A DNA stretch of 36,901 nt from Methylobacteriaceae bacterium (GCA_019242655.1 JAFAVH010000373.1:1-36901); one strand, 5' to 3'. Positions 18,461 through 29,096 are shown, counted from the first letter of the stretch. Numbers and translations are program-made. The notes: a model not told the origin generated them from the sequence alone.

Positions 18461-19078
18461 ATGAATCAGGTCGTCAGAACCGAGGTCCAAACGATTCGGA
18501 GCGTCTGCGTCTATTGCGGCTCGGCCGACGCCGTCGATCCGACTTACGTCGCAGCCGCAGCTGAACTCGGCGAATGCCTGGCGCATGCCGGGATGCGGCT
18601 CGTCTATGGCGGCGGCTCGAACGGGCTCATGGGCGCGGTGGCGCGCTCCGTCATCGACAATGGCGGCTCCGTCACCGGCATCATTCCCGAATTTCTCAAA
18701 AATCGCGAGCTGATGCTGAAGAGCGCGCAGGACCTTGTCGTGGTGCCGGACATGCATACGCGCAAGCGCCTTATGTTCGAGCGCGCCGATGCGTTTATCG
18801 CGCTTCCCGGCGGCATCGGCACGCTCGAGGAGCTTGTCGAGCAGCTGACCTGGGTGCAGCTCGAGCGGCATACGAAGCCGGTGCTGATCGCCGACATCGG
18901 CGGCTTCTGGAAACCACTCCTCTCGCTCTTTGCCCATATGCGCGAGCACGGATTCATCCGGCCGGAATTCGAGGTGCGCTATCTCGTCGCCGAAAAGATC
19001 GCGGACGTGATCCCGATGCTGCAGATCGCGGCCGAGCGGCGGCCGGTTGAAAGAACGCGGCTCGACCCGCGGCTTTGA
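18461..19078 (+). CDS. LOG-family protein (nucleoside 5'-monophosphate phosphoribohydrolase)
   Basis: The 205-residue cytosolic protein has the TIGR00730/LOG signatures: SVCVYCGSADAVDPTY, LVYGGGSNGLMGAVA, TGIIPEFL, and the catalytic PGGIGTLEELVE, matching PGGxGTxxE. LOG enzymes release free cytokinin base from the riboside monophosphate. In bacteria without plant partners related proteins act on AMP-like nucleotides, so the substrate is uncertain. The N-terminus before SVCVYCG is about 14 residues, normal for the family. It is convergent with cimA. Confidence 0.93.
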   Translation: MNQVVRTEVQTIRSVCVYCGSADAVDPTYVAAAAELGECLAHAGMRLVYGGGSNGLMGAVARSVIDNGGSVTGIIPEFLKNRELMLKSAQDLVVVPDMHTRKRLMFERADAFIALPGGIGTLEELVEQLTWVQLERHTKPVLIADIGGFWKPLLSLFAHMREHGFIRPEFEVRYLVAEKIADVIPMLQIAAERRPVERTRLDPRL

Positions 19079-19087
19079 CGCCGCGGC

Positions 19088-20680
19088 CTAGGTCGCGCCG
19101 GACTTCATCAGCTTGTAGGTGATGGAATCGACCAGCGCCTGGAACGACGCGTCGATGATGTTCGCCGACACGCCAACGGTCGACCAGGTGCCGCCTTCGG
19201 AATCGCCGCATTCGATCAGAACGCGGGTCACCGCGTCCGTGCCGCCCTGGAAAACGCGCACGCGATAGTCGCGCAGTTCAACGTCTTCGATATATTTCTG
19301 GTATTTGCCCAAATCCTTGCGCAGCGCCAGATCGAGCGCATTGACGGGGCCGTTGCCCTCGGCCGCGGAGATCAACTCTTCGCCGCCGATCTTCACCTTC
19401 ACGATCGCCTCCGACACGGAGACGAGCTCGCCCACCGCATTGAAACGGCGCTCGACGTTGACGCTGAAGCGCTCGACGTCAAAGTAATGCGGGACTTGTC
19501 CGAGAACGCGCCGTGCCAGCAGCGCGAAGGATGCGTCCGCACCTTCGTAGGCATAACCGAGCGCTTCGCGTTCCTTCACTTCGTCGAGCAATCGCGCAAT
19601 GCGCGGATCGCTTTTGTCGACCGCGATGCCGAGGCGTTCCAGTTCGGCGAGCACATTGGATTTGCCGCCCTGATCGGAGACAAGGACTTGCCGTTGGTTG
19701 CCCACCGCTTCCGGCGGCACGTGTTCATAGGTGCGCGGATCCTTCAACACGGCCGAGGCGTGAATGCCGGCCTTCGTGGCAAAGGCGCTTGCGCCGACAT
19801 AGGGCGCGTGGCGATCCGGCGCGCGGTTCAACAACTCGTCGAGCGTGTGGCTGACTTTCGCCAGCATCGCGAGCTTATCCGGGGTGACGCCGATCTCGAA
19901 TCGATCCGCGTAATCGCGCTTTAGCAGCAGTGTCGGAATCAGCGAGACGAGATTGGCGTTGCCGCAGCGCTCGCCGAGCCCGTTCAATGTGCCCTGCACA
20001 TGGCGCGCGCCGGCGCGAATTGCCGCAAGCGTATTGGCGACGGCGTTCTCTGTGTCGTTATGCGTATGAATGCCGAGGCGATCGCCCGGAATATGCCGCG
20101 CGACATCGGCGACGATCGTCTCGATCTCATGCGGCAGCGTGCCGCCATTGGTGTCGCAGAGCACGATCCAGCGCGCGCCGGCTTCGAGCGCGATCTTGAC
20201 GCATTCGAGCGCATAATCCCGATTGGCTTTGTAGCCGTCGAAAAAATGCTCGCAATCGAGAATCGCCTCGCGGCCTTTCGCATGCGCCGCCGCGATCGAC
20301 TGCTTGATGCCTTCAAGATTTTCGTCGAGCGAAATGCCGAGCGCGACGCGCACATGATAATCCCACGTCTTTGCAACGAAGGTGATCACGTCGGCATCGG
20401 CGTCGAGCAGCGCCGCGACGCCCGGATCGTTCGCGGCCGAGCGGCCCTCGCGCTTGGTCATGCCGAAGGCGGCAAAACGCGCTTTGACCTGCGGGCGTTT
20501 CTCGAAGAACTTCGTATCGAGCGGATTGGCGCCGGGATAGCCGCCTTCGATATAGTCGATGCCGAGCTCGTCGAGCAATTTGGCGATGTGGCGCTTGTCG
20601 TCGAGCGAGAAATCGACGCCGGTCGTCTGTGCGCCGTCGCGCAACGTCGTGTCGAAGAGGTAGACGCGCTCGCGCGGCAT
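19088..20680 (-). CDS. cimA: (R)-citramalate synthase
   Basis: CimA condenses acetyl-CoA and pyruvate to citramalate, a threonine-independent entry to 2-oxobutyrate and isoleucine. The 530-residue protein begins VYLFDTTLRDGAQTTGVDFS and IDYIEGGYPGANPLDTKFFE, the citramalate/isopropylmalate synthase core; the segment YIEGGYPG is typical of the CimA group. The metal site HTHNDTENAVAN and the loop GTLNGLGERCGNANL follow. The C-terminal regulatory domain has DYRVRVFQGGTDAVTRVLI, expected to bind isoleucine for feedback control. I chose the ATG at 20680, which overlaps the GNAT stop by one base (TGATG), over a TTG one codon earlier. It is the last gene of guaB-GNAT-cimA. Confidence 0.94.
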   Translation of the reverse strand: MPRERVYLFDTTLRDGAQTTGVDFSLDDKRHIAKLLDELGIDYIEGGYPGANPLDTKFFEKRPQVKARFAAFGMTKREGRSAANDPGVAALLDADADVITFVAKTWDYHVRVALGISLDENLEGIKQSIAAAHAKGREAILDCEHFFDGYKANRDYALECVKIALEAGARWIVLCDTNGGTLPHEIETIVADVARHIPGDRLGIHTHNDTENAVANTLAAIRAGARHVQGTLNGLGERCGNANLVSLIPTLLLKRDYADRFEIGVTPDKLAMLAKVSHTLDELLNRAPDRHAPYVGASAFATKAGIHASAVLKDPRTYEHVPPEAVGNQRQVLVSDQGGKSNVLAELERLGIAVDKSDPRIARLLDEVKEREALGYAYEGADASFALLARRVLGQVPHYFDVERFSVNVERRFNAVGELVSVSEAIVKVKIGGEELISAAEGNGPVNALDLALRKDLGKYQKYIEDVELRDYRVRVFQGGTDAVTRVLIECGDSEGGTWSTVGVSANIIDASFQALVDSITYKLMKSGAT

Positions 20681-21195
20681 CAATGCACCGCGCTGGTCTG
20701 CGGCGTTTGGCCCAGATCATTAGCGGCGAGCCGCTTTTCCATTGCCGTATTGCCGAGCCACTCGCCGAAACAATCGACGGTCTGACGATGCAGAGACTGG
20801 TAGCCGCGTTTCTCGAAGAAATTCCGCGCGGTGTCGCTTGCATCGACGCTGAGTTTCGTAGCGCCACGCGCGGCGGCAAGTTTTTCAAGAGCGTCGCAGA
20901 GCGTTGTCGCAATGCCCTGCCCTACCGCCTGCGGATCGACGTAAAGCATGCGGATATGATCTTGCCCGCGCAACGAGGCGAAACCCGCAATGTCGCCCTG
21001 CAACAGCGCGACGAGCGTCAGATCGCTCGCAAGTCTTGTGGCGAACTCGTCTTCATCGGCGAGCGCTGCCCAAGCCCCCTGTTGCGATTCATTGTAATCC
21101 TCGCTCGTCAATTCCTCGATGCTGGCGCGGAAGACCGCGGCGAGCCGCGGTAGATCGGCGGGAAGAAAAGGACGAAGGGACACTGTCATAGACAT
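20680..21195 (-). CDS. GNAT-family N-acetyltransferase
   Basis: This 171-residue protein has the GNAT fold. The N-terminal helix-strand part is VSLRPFLPADLPRLAAVFRA. The acetyl-CoA loop appears as MLYVDPQAVGQGIATTLCDAL, matching the Q/RxxGxG/A pattern (QAVGQGIA). The C-terminal part is LSVDASDTARNFFEKRGYQS. The acceptor substrate cannot be told. It sits between guaB (17 nt upstream) and cimA (one-base overlap), so it should be cotranscribed with both. No good Shine-Dalgarno precedes its ATG. Confidence 0.9.
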   Translation of the reverse strand: MSMTVSLRPFLPADLPRLAAVFRASIEELTSEDYNESQQGAWAALADEDEFATRLASDLTLVALLQGDIAGFASLRGQDHIRMLYVDPQAVGQGIATTLCDALEKLAAARGATKLSVDASDTARNFFEKRGYQSLHRQTVDCFGEWLGNTAMEKRLAANDLGQTPQTSAVH

Positions 21196-21212
21196 AAATC
21201 ACGCAAGTCGGC

Positions 21213-22844
<1,632 letters not shown>

Positions 22845-22853
22845 TCAGACCTT

Positions 22854-24341
22854 GTGAAGGGCTGTACCCGGTCCGTCTGTGTCCTCGCCAAAGAAGCCGT
22901 GCCCCCGCAAATCCTCACGCCGCTCATCGTCGCCTGTGCTCTGTTCATGGAGAACCTCGACGGCACGGTGATCTCGACCTCGCTGCCGGCGATCGCCGCC
23001 GATCTCGGCGAAGATCCGATCGCGCTGAAGCTGGCGCTTACCTCGTATCTGCTGTCGCTCGCGATTTTCATTCCGGCCTCCGGCTGGGCGGCGGACCGTT
23101 TCGGAGCACGCACCGTGTTCCGGACCGCCATCGTCGGCTTTACGCTGGGCTCGATCCTCTGCGGTCTCTCAAGCACGCTGCCGGAATTCGTTGCCGCGCG
23201 CGTGCTGCAGGGCATTGGCGGGGCGATGATGGTGCCGGTCGGGCGCCTCGTTCTGGTGCGCGGTGTGCCGCGCGCCGAACTCGTCCGTGCGATGACGTAT
23301 CTCAGCGTCCCGGCATTGCTCGGCCCGGTGCTCGGGCCGCCGGTCGGCGGCTTCATCACCACGTACTTTCACTGGCGCTGGATTTTCTGGATCAACGTAC
23401 CGATCGGCGCGATCGGCGTCATGCTCGCGACCTTGTTCATCCCGAATCTGAAAGAAGAAGCGCCCTGGCCGCTCGACCGTGTCGGCTTTCTGCTATCCGG
23501 CACGGGGCTTGCCGCGCTGATCTTCGGCCTGACCGTTGCTGGGCGGGGCTTCATCTCGCCGGCCGCGAACGCGGTGCTGATTGCAGCCGGCGTGGTCCTG
23601 GTCGCACTTTATATCCTACATGCGCGACGGGTGCCGTTCCCGATCATCGATCTCCGGCTTCTGCGCATGCCGACGTTTTTCGCGGCAATTGTCGGCGGCT
23701 TCTTCTTCCGCGTCGGCATCGGTGCGATCCCGTTTCTGCTGCCGCTTCTGTTCCAAGCGGGATTCGGGCTAACGCCCTTCGAATCCGGGTCGCTCACCTT
23801 TGTCGCCGCGGCCGGCGCGATGCTGATGAAAACGACCGCCGCGCCGATCTTACGCACGCTCGGCTTCCGTCAGGTGCTCGTCTGGAACACGCTTCTCTGC
23901 ACCGGTTTCCTTTGCGTGAACGCATTCTTCCGCCCGTCGACCCCGCACCTTCTCATCATTGCGGTGCTGCTTGCCGGCGGTTTTTTCCGTTCGCTGCAAT
24001 TCACGTCGCTTAATGCGCTTGCATTTGCCGACATCGACAATCGCGCGATGAGCCGCGCCACGAGTTTTGCCGCGGTCGCGCAGCAACTCTCGCTTTCCGT
24101 CGGCGTATCGGTGGGCGCCGCGGGACTGGAATTCGCGCGAGGACTGCACGGCAGCGGAGCACTGACGGTCGCCGACTTCACGCCGGCCTTTCTTCTGGTC
24201 GCGGCCGTCTCGGCAATGTCGATCGTGGCGTTCTGGCGCCTCGAACCGGATGCAGGCGCAGTCGTATCAGGCCGCGGCGTGAAAGAGGAGGTCATAGCTG
24301 CCGACGCGGGAGCGCCTCAGCGCTCCGGCACCGGCGGATAA
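22854..24341 (+). CDS. MFS multidrug efflux transporter, DHA2 (14-helix) family
   Basis: The 495-residue protein has about 14 predicted helices, as in the EmrB/QacA group. Family marks are MENLDGTVISTSLPAIAADL in helix 1, the loop motif GWAADRFGARTVFR, the helix 4 motif ARVLQGIGGAMMVPVGRL, and the DHA2 motif C region LLGPVLGPPVGGFITTY. It should export drugs or other amphiphilic compounds by proton antiport. The GTG at 22854 has no clear Shine-Dalgarno, and a second in-frame GTG lies at 22899. It is divergent from guaB and overlaps the opposing ABM gene by 25 nt. There is no adjacent membrane-fusion (EmrA) gene. Confidence 0.93.
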   Translation: MKGCTRSVCVLAKEAVPPQILTPLIVACALFMENLDGTVISTSLPAIAADLGEDPIALKLALTSYLLSLAIFIPASGWAADRFGARTVFRTAIVGFTLGSILCGLSSTLPEFVAARVLQGIGGAMMVPVGRLVLVRGVPRAELVRAMTYLSVPALLGPVLGPPVGGFITTYFHWRWIFWINVPIGAIGVMLATLFIPNLKEEAPWPLDRVGFLLSGTGLAALIFGLTVAGRGFISPAANAVLIAAGVVLVALYILHARRVPFPIIDLRLLRMPTFFAAIVGGFFFRVGIGAIPFLLPLLFQAGFGLTPFESGSLTFVAAAGAMLMKTTAAPILRTLGFRQVLVWNTLLCTGFLCVNAFFRPSTPHLLIIAVLLAGGFFRSLQFTSLNALAFADIDNRAMSRATSFAAVAQQLSLSVGVSVGAAGLEFARGLHGSGALTVADFTPAFLLVAAVSAMSIVAFWRLEPDAGAVVSGRGVKEEVIAADAGAPQRSGTGG

Positions 24342-24985
24342 TATTGCGGCGTCTCGCGGCGGTCTCGCATCGAATAGTCGCGGATGACTCGAACGTGGCG
24401 ATGGCGTGGGCGAATGCCGCTTGTCTCCGCCGGCACCCATGCTTCCGCATCGGCAGCATCTTTCCACGCAAGCAGTAAAAGCAGCTTACCCGGATTGTAG
24501 ATGCTCTCGAAGATTTCGTGATCGACAAGCCCGGGTGCATCTTCATCCAATCGAAGCGCGCCTGACAATTCTGCCGCGGCGATCGCGGGCTTTTCCTCAA
24601 CTGCGTTGATCTCGGTGATGGTCATCGCCTTGGCAATGCCGGTTTCGGTGAGATCGAATCTCTGTCCAACAACGCCGAGGCCATGTGGCGGATGCGTGTC
24701 AGCGCTGATTTCGCCGACCCGCAGATGATAATCCTCAAAAATGTCCGAGCGCCCGAGCGCTTGTGTATGATGATGACGCGTCTCGGTGCGCCAACGGATA
24801 ACGGATTTCTCGTCACGCCACGTCGACAAGGACAGCACGCGCCTTTCCTTCCGTTTCGATCCGAAACGCTCATTGTCGATGAAGCCGTCGATTGATTCGA
24901 GGACTGGCTTGAGCTCTTTTGCATGCTCAAGATAGTCGTCGAATGTTTCTTTGTGCGGCTGCACGATGAAGATGACTGAGAACAT
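24317..24985 (-). CDS. Tandem antibiotic-biosynthesis-monooxygenase (ABM) domain protein
   Basis: The 222-residue protein appears to hold two ferredoxin-like alpha/beta-barrel modules. The first (about 1-100) reads MFSVIFIVQPHKETFDDYLE, with GFIDNERFGSKR and LSLSTWRDEKSVIRWRTETR, a form known from ABM-family proteins. The second (about 115-200) starts AMTITEINAV and includes LLLLAWKDAADAEAWVP, with similar spacing. Such modules form dimeric barrels that can oxidise or degrade small aromatics or haem, often without cofactor; the actual role is unknown. The ATG is preceded by AGAGGAAGG. It follows the NIPSNAP gene by 15 nt on the same strand. Confidence 0.85.
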   Translation of the reverse strand: MFSVIFIVQPHKETFDDYLEHAKELKPVLESIDGFIDNERFGSKRKERRVLSLSTWRDEKSVIRWRTETRHHHTQALGRSDIFEDYHLRVGEISADTHPPHGLGVVGQRFDLTETGIAKAMTITEINAVEEKPAIAAAELSGALRLDEDAPGLVDHEIFESIYNPGKLLLLLAWKDAADAEAWVPAETSGIRPRHRHVRVIRDYSMRDRRETPQYYPPVPER

Positions 24986-25000
24986 GCCTTCCTCTTCTGA

Positions 25001-25312
25001 TTAGCCGGCAGTAACAGGCCGAAGAAACGTTCGCTCTTCGCTCAGGATGAAGCGCTCCGCCTGCGCCAGGCGGAAATTGGCAGCGCCGGCTTCATCTACT
25101 TTCAAGCGCGCGCGATATTGCTCGTAAGCGGCGAGGCTCTCAAACGAGATCAGCGCGAGCGCGATATTATCGGTGCCCTCGTGCGGCATGAAATAACCTA
25201 TGAGATCGCCGCCGCAGGCGGGGATGATCATCAGCCAATTACGCGCGTATTCTTCGAACCGGTCACGCTTGTAAGGATCGAGTACGTAGCGGATGCAGCA
25301 GGTGACGGTCAT
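25001..25312 (-). CDS. NIPSNAP family protein
   Basis: This 103-residue protein begins [20 protein letters not shown] and contains the segment [20 protein letters not shown], the NIPSNAP pattern of a dimeric alpha/beta barrel. NIPSNAP proteins have no agreed biochemical role in bacteria. I chose the ATG at 25312, because GGAGG lies seven nt upstream; a start at 25345 would add 11 residues. The ribosome-binding site lies inside a hairpin (25319-25340). It sits between the NAD(P)HX repair gene and the ABM gene, and all three read leftward. Confidence 0.85.
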   Translation of the reverse strand: MTVTCCIRYVLDPYKRDRFEEYARNWLMIIPACGGDLIGYFMPHEGTDNIALALISFESLAAYEQYRARLKVDEAGAANFRLAQAERFILSEERTFLRPVTAG

Positions 25313-25318
25313 GTCGTG

Positions 25319-25340
25319 TCCTCCGGGATTGCCCGGGAGA
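25319..25340 (-). promoter_or_regulatory. Hairpin covering the NIPSNAP Shine-Dalgarno
   Basis: On the minus strand TCTCCCGGG, loop CAAT, CCCGGAGGA form a stem with eight pairs (one G-U) and one C-A mismatch. The 3' arm holds the whole GGAGG, so the fold would hide the ribosome-binding site. It could be a translational control element, or a chance fold in GC-rich DNA. Confidence 0.45.
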
Positions 25341-25380
25341 AACACTCAAATCTTGTCACAGTCCCGCATGATCGTTTCGA

Positions 25381-26916
25381 TCAGGTTCGAAACGTCATCG
25401 CGTTCGGGTCGGCAATCAGTTGCGCCCACACCTGCGGCAGCATCTCCGGCAGATCTTCCGAGATGAGCCCGGGCCCGAAGCGCTTTGCTGCCTCACCATG
25501 CATCCAGACCGCGGCGGCGGCAGCGTCGAAGCCAAGCATGCCTTGCGCGAGCAGCCCGCCGATCATGCCGGCGAGGACATCACCTGCCCCGGCAGTGCCG
25601 AGCCACGCCGGCGCGTTGCGTGCAATTGCAGCGCGGCCGTCGGGATCGGCCACGACCGTATCCGCGCCCTTGAGCACGATGGTCGCGCCGGAGATACGCG
25701 CCGCTTCGCGCGCCCGCTCGATTTTCGCCCCCTCGCGAAGGCTTCCAAACAGGCGCGCGAACTCGCCCTCATGCGGGGTCAGCACGACCGGTCCGTCGCT
25801 CGCCTGGATAGCAGCAAAGAGCCGCTCCGGGTGACCGGCGAAACTCGTCAATGCGTCGGCGTCGAGCACATGCGCGCGCGGCTTTGTCCCGCAGCTCGGG
25901 GCAAGCGCGATTTCGACGAGCGCACAGGTCTCCTCGCCGACGCCCAGCCCAGGTCCGAGCACCACGCCGTTCTTACGCGGATCGGCGAGCAGCTTCGCCA
26001 GAGCGGCCGGTCCGTTCGCTTCGCGCACCATTATCGCAGTGAGCGAGACCGCGTGCGCAGTAAGCGCGTCGCGCGGCGAGGCGACAGTCACCAGTCCCGC
26101 GCCGGCGCGCAACGCGCCGCGTGCGGCAAGCCGCGCGGCGCCGGTTTCCGGCATCCTCCCGGACACGACGACTGCATGACCGCGTGTATATTTGTGGCCG
26201 CCGAGCTGCGGCAGGTGCAGAGCGTGATGCCAGAGACCGGGCTCGTTGATGAACGTCTTCGGCGCGATCTCGTCGAGCACGGATGTGGGGATGCCGATTT
26301 CGGCAAGGGTCGGATGCCCGCAATATGTCCGACCCGGCAGCAGCAAATGGCCCGGCTTCAATCGAAAGAAGGTGACGGTCTCCGTCGCATGCACACAGGC
26401 ACCACGAATCTGTCCACTTGTGCCGTCGAGCCCTGAGGGAACATCGACGGCGATGATCGGCCGGCCGGTCGCGCGGCCCCATTCGTCGATAGTTTCGACG
26501 GCGCGCTTTGCCTCGTCTTCGAGGTCGCGCCTAAGCCCGGCGCCAAACAGCGCGTCGACGATGAGATCTGTGTCGTTCAGCGCGAGCCCGTGCGTGTTTT
26601 CGACGTCGCCGTTCCAGCGATGCGCTGCCTCGGCCGCATCTCCTTTCAAGCGGCTTCCCGGGACAAGGGTCGCAACCCGGACATCGAAGCCGAACTCGCG
26701 CAAAAGCCGCGCGGCGACATAGCCGTCGCCGCCATTGTTGCCGGGCCCGCAGAACACCGCGGCGCGGCGTCCGCCCGCCGCATGCAGCCGCCGCGCGGCC
26801 ACGCGAGCGACCGCCGCGCCGGCAGCCTCCATGAGCGACATGCTGGCGATGCCGGAGGCTGCGGCAAGCCGATCGGCATCGGCCATCTCCGTCGTCGTCA
26901 GAAGCTCAACCGGCAC
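25381..26916 (-). CDS. nnrDE: Bifunctional NAD(P)HX epimerase / ADP-dependent dehydratase
   Basis: This 511-residue enzyme repairs hydrated NADH and NADPH. The N-terminal epimerase domain (about 1-215) starts ELLTTTEMADADRLAAASG and has the YjeF-N motif FCGPGNNGGDGYVAARLL. The C-terminal dehydratase domain, ribokinase-like, has GGHKYTRGHAVVVSG, VLGPGLGVGEE, LTPHEGEFARLFG, and the nucleotide site WLGTAGAGDVLAGMIGG. The fusion order is that of E. coli Nnr. It starts with GTG, five nt after the hybrid kinase stop, so the two genes are probably cotranscribed, which is not a usual partner for this housekeeping gene. Confidence 0.95.
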   Translation of the reverse strand: MPVELLTTTEMADADRLAAASGIASMSLMEAAGAAVARVAARRLHAAGGRRAAVFCGPGNNGGDGYVAARLLREFGFDVRVATLVPGSRLKGDAAEAAHRWNGDVENTHGLALNDTDLIVDALFGAGLRRDLEDEAKRAVETIDEWGRATGRPIIAVDVPSGLDGTSGQIRGACVHATETVTFFRLKPGHLLLPGRTYCGHPTLAEIGIPTSVLDEIAPKTFINEPGLWHHALHLPQLGGHKYTRGHAVVVSGRMPETGAARLAARGALRAGAGLVTVASPRDALTAHAVSLTAIMVREANGPAALAKLLADPRKNGVVLGPGLGVGEETCALVEIALAPSCGTKPRAHVLDADALTSFAGHPERLFAAIQASDGPVVLTPHEGEFARLFGSLREGAKIERAREAARISGATIVLKGADTVVADPDGRAAIARNAPAWLGTAGAGDVLAGMIGGLLAQGMLGFDAAAAAVWMHGEAAKRFGPGLISEDLPEMLPQVWAQLIADPNAMTFRT

Positions 26917-26921
26917 GCGAT

Positions 26922-29096
26922 TTACGCGTCGAGAACTTGGCGAACCTTCGCTGCCAAGTCTTTGTAGGTGAACGGTTTCGGCAGGACGTCCACGCCCTGA
27001 TCGAGCGTTCCCTTGGCGAGGATCACATCGCGCGTATAGCCGGTCGTAAACAGCACCTTCAATCCTGGCGCGGAAGCGATTGCGGCATCGGCCAAATTGC
27101 GTCCGTTCATCTGCCCGGGCAACACGACATCCGTAAAAAGCAAATCGATCGGTCCCGCCATCTCAATCAGCTTGATTGCGGACGGACCATCCGGTGCCGA
27201 GATGACCTTGTAGCCGAGATCCTCGAGGACCTGCACACCGAAGACCCGGAGATCCTCGTGATCTTCGACGACAAGGATCGTCTCTGCGCCACGCGGCGCC
27301 AGAACTTCCTTCCGCGTTTCGGTGTTTTCCGCGCCGGCCCCTTTCTCATGCCGCAGCAAATAGATTTTGACGCTCGTTCCGCTCCCCGGTTCGCTGTGGA
27401 TTTTCAACACGCCGTTCGACTGGCGCACAAAGCCGTAGACTTGGCTGAGGCCAAGTCCCGTTCCCTTGCCCACTTCCTTTGTCGTGAAGAAAGGCTCGAA
27501 AGCGCGCTCGAGCGTCGTCTGATCCATGCCAATGCCGGTGTCGGTAATGGCGATCAGGACGTAGGGACCGGGCGAGCCGGCTTCGGGCAGCGTTTTCAAG
27601 AAGTTCTCGTGGAGGTGAACATTGCGCGTCTCGATCGTCAGCCGGCCGCCGTCCGGCATGGCGTCGCGCGCGTTGACGGCGAGGTTGAGGATCGCGCTTT
27701 CGAGTTGATTGGGGTCTGCGTGAATGTGCCAACGCTCATCGGAAAAACGCGTCTCGAAATCGATCTTTTCGCCCAACGTGCGGCGCAGAAGTTCACTCAT
27801 CGAGTCAATCAGTTGGTCGGGCGCGATGATGCGCGGGTCGAGCGGCTGATTGCGCGAAAAGGCAAGCAACCGATGGGTGAGCGTCGCAGCACTCTCGACG
27901 CTCTGCACCGCCATGTCCGCAGCGCGTGAGATGCGCGCCGTATCGGCCGAATGCGGCAGCGCCGGGATGCGGCGGCGGATAGTCTCAAGTCCTCCCAGAA
28001 TGACGGTAAGCAAATTATTGAAATCGTGTGCAATACCGCCCGTGAGCTGGCCGACTGCTTCGAGCTTCTGCGCCTGCCGCAATTGCGCTTCGATCTTGCC
28101 GCGCTCTTCGATCGCCTTCTCCCTTTCACCGACCGCGACGGCGAGTTCCTGGTAGGCAGCGAGCTGGCGCACCAGGGTCCAGATGGCGAAGGCAGCAGCG
28201 ACAGCGGCAATCGCCGCGATGCCGAAAATGGTCAGCGCGACTTTCCGCCAATCGGAGAGGATTTGGTCGAACGTGCGCGTGACATTGATGACAAATGGAA
28301 AGTCCTTGGCCGCGGCTGTCGCGACCAGCCGCGAGGGCCCATCTAGAGAACGCTCGGTCTCGTAGGTGCCGAAATCGGCGTTATCGAGCATGCCGTCGAA
28401 AGATTTGATCGGGAAGCGCTGCCCGATGCCGGAAATCCTCGGATAGCGCGCAAGCAGGATGCCATCGCGGCGCCAGAGGCTTACCCCGCCGCCGTCGCCC
28501 AGGCGCAGGCTGCGATAGAGGTTTTCGAAATAACCCGTGTCGATCGCGCCGAGCACGAATCCGACCAGCTTACCGTCCTTGGTATCGACGCGGCGCCCGA
28601 GATGCACCGTATAGGTGCCTGTCGCGCGGTGCTCGATAGGAGCGCCGATGAACGCTTGCTCCGCCGGATGCTGGCGCAGCGTTTCAAGAAAATCCCGCTC
28701 GGCCGCACTGACCTCCGGGATTGCATGTTCGCGGGAGAAGTTGATGAGGCGTCCGTCGGTCGCAACGAGCGTCAGTCCGGCGAGTTGCGGCAGGCCGGCA
28801 ATGCGCCCCTGCAGGAACGTGTACATTTCGTGCCCCGCTTCTTTGTGGGCGTAACTCTCCGCGTCGATAACGCCATCGGCGAGAAGCTTCGTCTGCACGC
28901 TGCGAAGCACCAGGTCGACGCTCTGCAGCGAACGCGACGTCTCCTCGACGAGCAGCAGATCGAGGCTGGTCAGATCCCGTTTGGCGTCGGCAATGTCGCG
29001 ATAGCGCAGCTCCAAAGCCACGCCGAGCGCGGCGCCGAGAATGGCCCCGACGGTGAACAATCCCAGCCAGAACAGCGTGTGCTTCGACCGGTTCAC
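26922..29096 (-). CDS. Hybrid sensor histidine kinase with receiver domain
   Basis: The 724-residue protein has an N-terminal membrane helix (about 8-28), a periplasmic Cache-like sensor region (about 30-275, with LAGLTLVATDGRLINFSREH and YTVHLGRRVDTKDGKLVG), a second helix (VALTIFGIAAIAAVAAAFAI), and a coiled coil. The kinase H-box follows: QLTGGIAHDFNNLLTVILGG, His at about 356. The ATPase motifs are AVNARDAMPDGGRL, ITDTGIGMDQTTLERAFEPF and GKGTGLGLSQVYGFV. The C-terminal receiver starts ILVVEDHEDLRVFG, with the phospho-acceptor Asp in LLFTDVVLPGQ (about 656). There is no output domain. The signal and target are unknown, and no separate regulator gene is adjacent. It starts with GTG and is divergent from the sufA-like gene. 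Confidence 0.94.
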   Translation of the reverse strand: MNRSKHTLFWLGLFTVGAILGAALGVALELRYRDIADAKRDLTSLDLLLVEETSRSLQSVDLVLRSVQTKLLADGVIDAESYAHKEAGHEMYTFLQGRIAGLPQLAGLTLVATDGRLINFSREHAIPEVSAAERDFLETLRQHPAEQAFIGAPIEHRATGTYTVHLGRRVDTKDGKLVGFVLGAIDTGYFENLYRSLRLGDGGGVSLWRRDGILLARYPRISGIGQRFPIKSFDGMLDNADFGTYETERSLDGPSRLVATAAAKDFPFVINVTRTFDQILSDWRKVALTIFGIAAIAAVAAAFAIWTLVRQLAAYQELAVAVGEREKAIEERGKIEAQLRQAQKLEAVGQLTGGIAHDFNNLLTVILGGLETIRRRIPALPHSADTARISRAADMAVQSVESAATLTHRLLAFSRNQPLDPRIIAPDQLIDSMSELLRRTLGEKIDFETRFSDERWHIHADPNQLESAILNLAVNARDAMPDGGRLTIETRNVHLHENFLKTLPEAGSPGPYVLIAITDTGIGMDQTTLERAFEPFFTTKEVGKGTGLGLSQVYGFVRQSNGVLKIHSEPGSGTSVKIYLLRHEKGAGAENTETRKEVLAPRGAETILVVEDHEDLRVFGVQVLEDLGYKVISAPDGPSAIKLIEMAGPIDLLFTDVVLPGQMNGRNLADAAIASAPGLKVLFTTGYTRDVILAKGTLDQGVDVLPKPFTYKDLAAKVRQVLDA

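Noticed and set aside
25420-26436. A 338-codon plus-strand frame over the NAD(P)HX repair gene
   Set aside because: It is the shadow of a gene with clear motifs and has no domain features.
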